A stretch of DNA of 64,000 nucleotides from Deltaproteobacteria bacterium (GTDB taxonomy: Bacteria; Desulfobacterota; Desulfobaccia; Desulfobaccales; 0-14-0-80-60-11). This document shows positions 59,371-64,000 of the stretch, one piece after another. The DNA lies in assembly GCA_030018495.1 (NCBI GenBank), contig JASEFS010000003.1:1-64000 (forward strand), written 5' to 3'. Position 1 is the stretch's first letter; each line of letters begins with the position of its first letter. Under the pieces are notes generated by a model, which saw only the letters and a list, made by a program, of their open reading frames with translations, was not told the DNA's origin and searched no databases. Position numbers and translations under genes: made by a program.

Positions 59371-59790
59371 ATGCCGATGAAGCCCCGGTTTCTATGGATT
59401 ATGGTGCTGGCGGCTGTGTTTATCGCCGGCATGACGAACGCGGCCTCAACGCCGCCCAAGGGCAGCGCCGAGCGCCGGGAGATTTTGGCTGCTTTGCGGC
59501 AGGAGCTTAAAACCTGGACTAAGCTCGACGTCATCTTCGTGGTAAAATATCTTAAAGTGAAGGATGGCTGGGCCTGGGTGACGGCCTTCCCTGAATCACC
59601 TGATGGAAAGAGCAAATATGAGCCGGTGGAAGCTCTGTTGCATAAAAAGGCCGGCGCCTGGCAGGTGATGGAGATGCGGCCCGGAGGGGCGGAATGCGAG
59701 GAAGACCCGGACTGCGCCGATGATACGCGCTATTTCCGGAAGCTCAAGGATCGGTTTCCGGCCGTGAACGCAGAAATCTTCCCGCATTGA
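59371..59790 (+). CDS. Small exported protein of unknown function
   Basis: 139 aa. Signal peptide MKPRFLWIMVLAAVFIAG then TNAAS. The mature part has an NTF2/PepSY-like alternation (FVVKYLKVKDGWAWVTAFP, YEPVEALLHKKAGAWQVMEM, CEEDPDCADD, two Cys). No family recognised with confidence. It is between mvhA and the maturation protease but its export makes a direct role in the cytosolic complex unlikely. Confidence 0.65.
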   Translation: MPMKPRFLWIMVLAAVFIAGMTNAASTPPKGSAERREILAALRQELKTWTKLDVIFVVKYLKVKDGWAWVTAFPESPDGKSKYEPVEALLHKKAGAWQVMEMRPGGAECEEDPDCADDTRYFRKLKDRFPAVNAEIFPH

Positions 59791-59847
59791 TTGAAGCAGG
59801 GAAGGCGGGCACGGAGGCCCGTCCTACGATTGCTGTCAGGATAACTG

Positions 59848-60330
59848 ATGCTCAGCGAAATTTTCGACAAATCCATCCTTATCTTCGGCTGCGGCAACAT
59901 CCTGTTGGGGGACGACGGCTTCGGGCCGGCGGTGGTCAAGCGCCTCAATGACAACCATGCCCTGCCGGAGCACGCCCTGGCGCTGGACATGGGCACCGGT
60001 GTGCGGGAGGTGCTCTTTGACCTGATCCTGAGCGAGTCAAAGCCGGAGAAAATCATCATCGTGGACGCGGTGGACCACCCGGGTCGCCAGCCCGGTGAAG
60101 TCTTTGAGATCGCGGTGGAAGACATTCCGGCCAAAAAAATCGCCGATTTTTCCTTGCACCAGTTCCCCACGGTGAATATGCTGAAAGAACTGAAAGACCA
60201 TACGGGCATTGACATCACCATTTTGGCGGCCCAGGTCCAGGAAATTCCGGAGGAACTCAGAGAGGGCCTGACGCCGCCCCTGGCCGCGGCGGTGGAGGAG
60301 GCCTGCCGGCGGATTTTGAGAAATATTTAA
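59848..60330 (+). CDS. Hydrogenase maturation protease
   Basis: Removes the C-terminal peptide of the large subunit after nickel insertion. 160 aa. FGCGNILLGDDGFGPAVV at the N-terminus (nickel-sensing Asp/Glu in GDDGFG), DMGTG, IIVDAVDHPGRQPG, and LHQFPTV with the second metal His are typical of the HycI/FrcD family. Close to mvhA, whose predicted tail starts after CATH. Confidence 0.94.
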   Translation: MLSEIFDKSILIFGCGNILLGDDGFGPAVVKRLNDNHALPEHALALDMGTGVREVLFDLILSESKPEKIIIVDAVDHPGRQPGEVFEIAVEDIPAKKIADFSLHQFPTVNMLKELKDHTGIDITILAAQVQEIPEELREGLTPPLAAAVEEACRRILRNI

Positions 60331-60434
60331 TTTTCTCTTGATAAAATTTCTGGTACAATTATATTTGAATAAATTTTCACATATAACCGGTAATCCCCAG
60401 AAATCCAGAACCCTTTCACATATCTGGAGGAACA

Positions 60435-61790
60435 ATGGCTGAAGAAGCAAAACCCATGGAAATTCATATTGACCGGAAGAACCGGAAAATCGGGGGCATC
60501 GCCCCTGAGCTGGCTGACCGCTGCTTCACCTGCGGCACCTGCAGCGGCGGCTGTCCGGCCACCGGTCTTGTCCCCATGGAAGGTGCTGAAGGAGTCACCT
60601 GGGACGCCCGCAAGGCCATCCGGGCCATCGTCTTCGGCATGGAGCAGGAGGTGGTGGATTCCAAATGGCCCTGGGTTTGCACCCTGTGCGGCCGCTGCGA
60701 GTACGCCTGCCCCATGGGCATCAAGCTGATGCGCTCCTTCCGCGCCGCCCGGACTCTGAGGGAGCGGGACAAGGTGCCCGGCCCCATCCACAAGGGCACC
60801 ATGATGAATCTGGAGCGCGGCAATAACCTGGGCATCCCCAAAGAAGACTTCCTTTACCTCCTGGCTGATTTGGGCAAGGAACTGGAAGAGGAATGCTGCC
60901 CCGGCTTTTACGTTCCGGTGGACAAGGAAGGGGCCAACCTCATCGTCACTATTAACTCCAAGGAGCCTTTCGGCGAACCCGATGACATGAAGTTCTGGTG
61001 GAAGATCTTCTATGCCGCCAAAGAGGACTGGACCGTGTCTTCGGTGAACTGGGAAGGCGTCAACTGGGGCCTGTTCTCCGGTGACGATCCGGCTTGGAAG
61101 GAGCAGGTACGCCGGATCATCGAGAATGCCCGACGATTAAAGGTGAAAACCATCTTGTACCCGGAATGAGGGCACGCTTACTATGCAACCCGGGCCGGGT
61201 TCAAAAATTGGTTTCCCGAAGTTTATGACGAATTCAAGGTGGTGAGCGTCCAGGAACTGCTCAAGGAATACATCGACGAGGGTCGCATCAAGCTGGACCC
61301 CTCCGTCAACCACCACACCATCACCGTGCACGACCCCTGCAACTACGTGCGCAAGTCCCAGATGGCCTTCGGCGACCATATGGGCGATCTTAACCGCTGG
61401 ATCACCATGCAGTGCGTCGACCCCTCCCTGTACCGGGAGATGTGTGACGACCCGATGAACAATTTTTGCTGCGGTGCGGGCGGCGGCGCCTGGGCCATGC
61501 CCTATGATGAAGAGCGCCTGGCCTACGGCAAGATAAAGGCCGACCAGATCAAAGCCACCGGCGCCGAGATCGTCATGGCTCCCTGCCATAACTGCCGCGA
61601 CCAGATCATGAAGGGGCTGCCCAAAGTGCATGACATGGGCAATTATAAGGAAACCCTTTATCTTTGGGAGCTGGTGGCCAACACTCTGGTCATCGAGCCC
61701 TGGAGCGAGGAAGAGATCGAAAAAGCCCACGCCGCACGTGACGCCCAGTTCGAGCGGGACGGCATTGAAATGGAAGAGGAAGAAGAGTAA
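60435..61790 (+). CDS. HdrC-HdrB fusion with selenocysteine
   Basis: 451 aa with TGA at 61167-61169 (codon 245) read as Sec. N-terminal HdrC part: two 4Fe-4S motifs, CFTCGTCSGGCP and CTLCGRCEYACP. Then ~120 residues lacking the usual first CCG cysteines, leading to LYPE-U-GHAYYATRAG, where relatives read PECGHAY. The HdrB/DsrK-like second CCG domain is complete: HDPCNY, FCCGAGGGAW, PCHNCRDQI. Likely the terminal disulfide-reducing (or thiol-oxidising) subunit. GGAGG ribosome site. Last gene before a terminator. Confidence 0.92.
61187..61201 (+). promoter_or_regulatory. SECIS-like hairpin of the hdrCB UGA
   Basis: AACCC / GGGUU stem with loop GGGCC at +23 to +27 after UGA (or a 6-bp stem with GGC loop), GG at +24/+25. 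Confidence 0.75.
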
Positions 61791-61830
61791 GCAAGCCGGA
61801 ATTTCCACCGGCCCATGACTCTGGTTATTC

Positions 61831-61868
61831 GCCTGGCAGGCCCGCTTGGGCTTGCCAGGCTTTTTTTT
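61831..61868 (+). terminator. Terminator of the Hdr/Nuo/Mvh operon
   Basis: GCCTGGCA / TGCCAGGC stem, GC-rich loop, eight T residues. About 40 bp after the hdrCB stop. Confidence 0.9.
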
Positions 61869-61903
61869 GCCGTTTAAGCCTTGGGTTGCATGCCGAAGCA
61901 AAT

Positions 61904-62116
61904 TTAATAATGAGAAAAATCTTTAAGCTTTTCCTCATCTTCGGGGTTAAGGCGACGTTTTCCCCCATGGCTCTCAAAATGGGCGCAATCATGCTCGTCC
62001 TGGGCGAATTGCATTTCACTTCCATCCCAGGGTTCGGGGTGAATACAGGCTCCCGTACGCAGCGAAGCCGGGTCGGGTTTAAAATGCTTGCACTCCACGC
62101 AACGAATTAACGGCAT
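61904..62116 (-). CDS. Small Cys/His-rich putative zinc protein
   Basis: 70 aa. MPLIRCVECKHFKPD, TGACIHPEPW and HDCAHF place four to five Cys and several His as a likely zinc-binding knuckle. Function unknown. Convergent with the Hdr operon. Good ribosome site AGGAGG upstream of its start at 62116. Confidence 0.65.
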   Translation of the reverse strand: MPLIRCVECKHFKPDPASLRTGACIHPEPWDGSEMQFAQDEHDCAHFESHGGKRRLNPEDEEKLKDFSHY

Positions 62117-62462
62117 AAAACCTCCTCAACTTTGCATAGTTTCACCGGGGCAGACGCCCCGTTTGCAGAATTTTGATGCAACGGCGACCCCTGCTTCTTC
62201 AGCAGGATTATTCAGTGAACAGCCAATATGGCCAGCGCCTTCAGACTTCATTCCATTTAAGCTATAGTGAAAAATTCATGAATATTCACTTATTTTTAAA
62301 GAAATTTCAAGAAAGGATTGAATTCCCGGTACAAAAAAAAATTTCGGGAAGAGAATGGCTCAGCAACCCCTGTCAGGGGCGGTTAAGGATGTAACCGCCC
62401 CGGCAGGGTTTTAATGAAAGGTGGGGAAAAACCTAAGATAATCGGCGGCTCGGCCGGTTTGC
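62117..62462. other. Intergenic region with strong nested hairpin
   Basis: 346 bp without a convincing gene. At 62366-62412 a perfect 10-bp GGGGCGGTTA / TAACCGCCCC stem is nested in CCCTGTC / GGCAGGG and ends in TTTT on the plus strand; an AT-rich tract with poly-A (62330-62341) lies beside it, which on the minus strand is T-rich, so it could terminate the minus-strand TPR gene. The remaining sequence shows nothing recognisable. Confidence 0.55.
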
Positions 62463-62903
62463 CTACTTGTGCCTTTCCCTGACACGTTTTTCCACGAGCT
62501 TCATATAGTCGGCGTCCACTTTGAATCCCAGCTTTTTGGCTTTCTGCAAGTCCTCCAGGGCCTGATGGAAATCCTCCAGGCTAAAATACACCTGGGCCCG
62601 GGTGTTATAGGCTTGGGCAAAGTCGGGGTCGACTTTCAAAGCCTGATTGAGGTCGGCAATGGCTTCATTATTCAGGTTTTTGGCATACTTGGCTCTGGCC
62701 CGATAAACATACAAGGCCGGGTTGTCGGGTTGAGATTTCATGGCCCGGTTAAACGCGGTGATGGCCTCGTCAAACTTGCCGTTGTTGGAAAGTTCTATGC
62801 CCTGCTCCACCAAGGCCTGGACGTTTTCCTGGGCCGAAATTCCGGCCAACGGCAGCAGACCGAGGGAAACTGTCAAAAAAAACGTGAAAACCCGCTTCAT
62901 CAA
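62463..62903 (-). CDS. Exported tetratricopeptide repeat protein
   Basis: 146 aa. Signal peptide MMKRVFTFFLTVSLGLLPLAG then ISAQE. Three TPR units follow (ALVEQGIELSNNGKFDEAI, ALYVYRARAKYAKNLNNEAI, AQAYNTRAQVYFSLEDFHQAL). A protein-binding periplasmic scaffold; partner unknown. AGGAGG ribosome site on its strand. Confidence 0.85.
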   Translation of the reverse strand: MMKRVFTFFLTVSLGLLPLAGISAQENVQALVEQGIELSNNGKFDEAITAFNRAMKSQPDNPALYVYRARAKYAKNLNNEAIADLNQALKVDPDFAQAYNTRAQVYFSLEDFHQALEDLQKAKKLGFKVDADYMKLVEKRVRERHK

Positions 62904-63003
62904 ACCTCCTAAAGATATCGCCCTGACAGTTTAATTATTTGCCTTGCTCGATAAATCCTGAAAAAAACTGAGACAAGCTTAACCATAATCCTGGTTCAGC
63001 CGG

Positions 63004-64000
63004 TTAAACTGAACACTGGCGGCACTCTTCCGTAAATTCCTGGGAAACTTCCACCCTCTCAGGGGCGATGCTCAACACCTGGCCGGGCCGGGAGCCGTAG
63101 CGATATACCGTGATGCCCTTGAGGCCCAGACGCCAGGCAAGCAGGTAAGCCTCGGCGACATCATCCGCGGTAGCCTCAGGGGCCAGGTTGATGGTTTTGG
63201 AAACCGCGTTCTCAACGTGGCGCTGAAACGCGGCCTGCATCTTTACCTGATATTCCACACTCACTTCGAAAGTGGTGGGAAACAGACGCCGGAGCCCTTC
63301 CGGAAGTTCAAGGATGTGGCGCACCCTCCCGGTTTCCCTTAGCCGCGGCAGCCATTCCTCCTTGCTTAGACCGAACTCTGCCAGTTTTTGTAAAAACAGA
63401 GGGTGCACCTCATCGAATTCCTCTCCTTCCAGGGTCCGGCGGCGGTAAGCCAGGGCGAACAGGGGTTCGATGCCGCTGGAGGCCCCGGCGATCAAGCTGA
63501 TGGTACCGGTGGGGGCAATGGTGGTGACAGTGGCGTTGCGCCGGGGCGGCCGGCCCTCCTGGTGGTAGCGGCTGAAGTAGAAATTCGGGAAAGGCCCTCT
63601 TTCTGCGGCTAAGATTTCAGACTGGCGCACGGCCTGATCCTGAATGCGGGTCATGATTTTCTCCGCCAGTTCCAGGGCCTCAGGCGAATCATAGGCAATC
63701 CCCAGTTCGATGAACATGTCGGCCAGGCCCATAATACCCAGGCCTATCTTGCGATTGGCCCGGGTGATGGCGGTAATTTGCGCCAGAGGGTAATGGCTCT
63801 GGTCGATGCAGTCATCCAAAAACGAGACCCCTAGTCGCACCAGGCGGTCCAACTCCGCCCAATCCAGATCGCGGTTTTTGACGAGCTTGGCCAGATTGAT
63901 GGAGCCCAGGTTGCAGGATTCAAAGGGCAACAGGGGCTGTTCGCCGCAGGGGTTGGTAGCTTCCAGGCGTCCGAGCTCCGGGGTGGGGTTGGCCCTTTCA
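63004..64000 (-). CDS. Class II ribonucleotide reductase, second copy (5' end outside window)
   Basis: The frame is open through base 64000. 332 codons of the C-terminal half are present: [21 protein letters not shown] (split: [19 protein letters not shown]), [26 protein letters not shown] (split: APTGTISLI) and VYRYGSRPGQVL. It is clearly homologous to the gene at 41572 but diverged and ends with a short EECRQCSV tail instead of the zinc-ribbon extension, so it is a distinct paralogue of NrdJ type. Whether it is active or has NrdR boxes lies beyond the edge. Confidence 0.93.
   Translation of the reverse strand, partial: ERANPTPELGRLEATNPCGEQPLLPFESCNLGSINLAKLVKNRDLDWAELDRLVRLGVSFLDDCIDQSHYPLAQITAITRANRKIGLGIMGLADMFIELGIAYDSPEALELAEKIMTRIQDQAVRQSEILAAERGPFPNFYFSRYHQEGRPPRRNATVTTIAPTGTISLIAGASSGIEPLFALAYRRRTLEGEEFDEVHPLFLQKLAEFGLSKEEWLPRLRETGRVRHILELPEGLRRLFPTTFEVSVEYQVKMQAAFQRHVENAVSKTINLAPEATADDVAEAYLLAWRLGLKGITVYRYGSRPGQVLSIAPERVEVSQEFTEECRQCSV

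Overview
The window is a GC-rich (roughly 60 percent by eye) bacterial chromosome segment that looks like an anaerobic Desulfobacterota member (a sulfate reducer or syntroph of the Syntrophobacter/Desulfobacca kind). The reasons are a heterodisulfide-reductase/hydrogenase operon with tandem HdrA units, abundant in-frame UGA selenocysteine codons, indolepyruvate:ferredoxin oxidoreductase, two class II (B12-dependent) ribonucleotide reductases, and many REP-like palindromes and heptamer arrays between genes. The genus cannot be fixed from the sequence alone.

Layout. 1-1368: 3' part of a type ISP restriction-modification gene. 1498-7003: acidic protein, valS, a small Cys protein, nadC and a beta-barrel protein. 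7244-12254: livHMFG ABC transporter genes followed by a phenylacetate-CoA ligase. 12255-13858: unstable patch with a tandem duplication, a frameshifted REP-associated transposase, REP palindromes and an AT-rich orphan gene. 13868-16964: dCMP deaminase and FtsK. 17025-21733: biotin operon bioB-D-F-H-C behind a BirA-type operator. 21897-26805: iorA, iorB, archease, rtcB. 27223-32765: ffh-rpsP-khpA-rimM-trmD-rplS-rnhB-yraN-rsmI housekeeping run. 32908-37612: HPr, enzyme I, smpB, DUF1992, a DUF374 acyltransferase and a SWIM-finger protein. 37644-43785 (minus strand): AI-2E family permease, exported superoxide dismutase, a small exported protein between two identical 291-bp repeats, and nrdJ with paired NrdR boxes. 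44188-49138: fabH, hisI, hisG, glucan phosphorylase.

49321-61790 is the most unusual region, an all-plus-strand redox operon. Its order is HdrA(N-terminal half)-NuoE fusion, NuoF, NuoG-HdrA(C-terminal half)-HdrA fusion, MvhD, a 63-aa protein, MvhG, MvhA, a small exported protein, a hydrogenase maturation protease, and an HdrC-HdrB fusion. The nuoE-nuoF-nuoG module sits inside what is normally one HdrA polypeptide. Four genes carry an in-frame TGA at a position where relatives have a functional cysteine (HdrA, MvhD, MvhA, HdrB). Each TGA is followed by a hairpin whose apical loop lies at about +22 to +27, with GG at +24/+25 in all four. I infer a NAD(H)-, H2-, ferredoxin- and disulfide-linked electron bifurcating/confurcating complex built with selenocysteine. 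The right end (61904-64000, minus strand) holds a small Cys protein, a TPR lipoprotein-like exported protein and a second, partial class II ribonucleotide reductase.

No rRNA, tRNA or CRISPR array was seen. Many intergenic gaps carry degenerate 7-bp tandem arrays, often ending exactly at a start codon that has no Shine-Dalgarno sequence.
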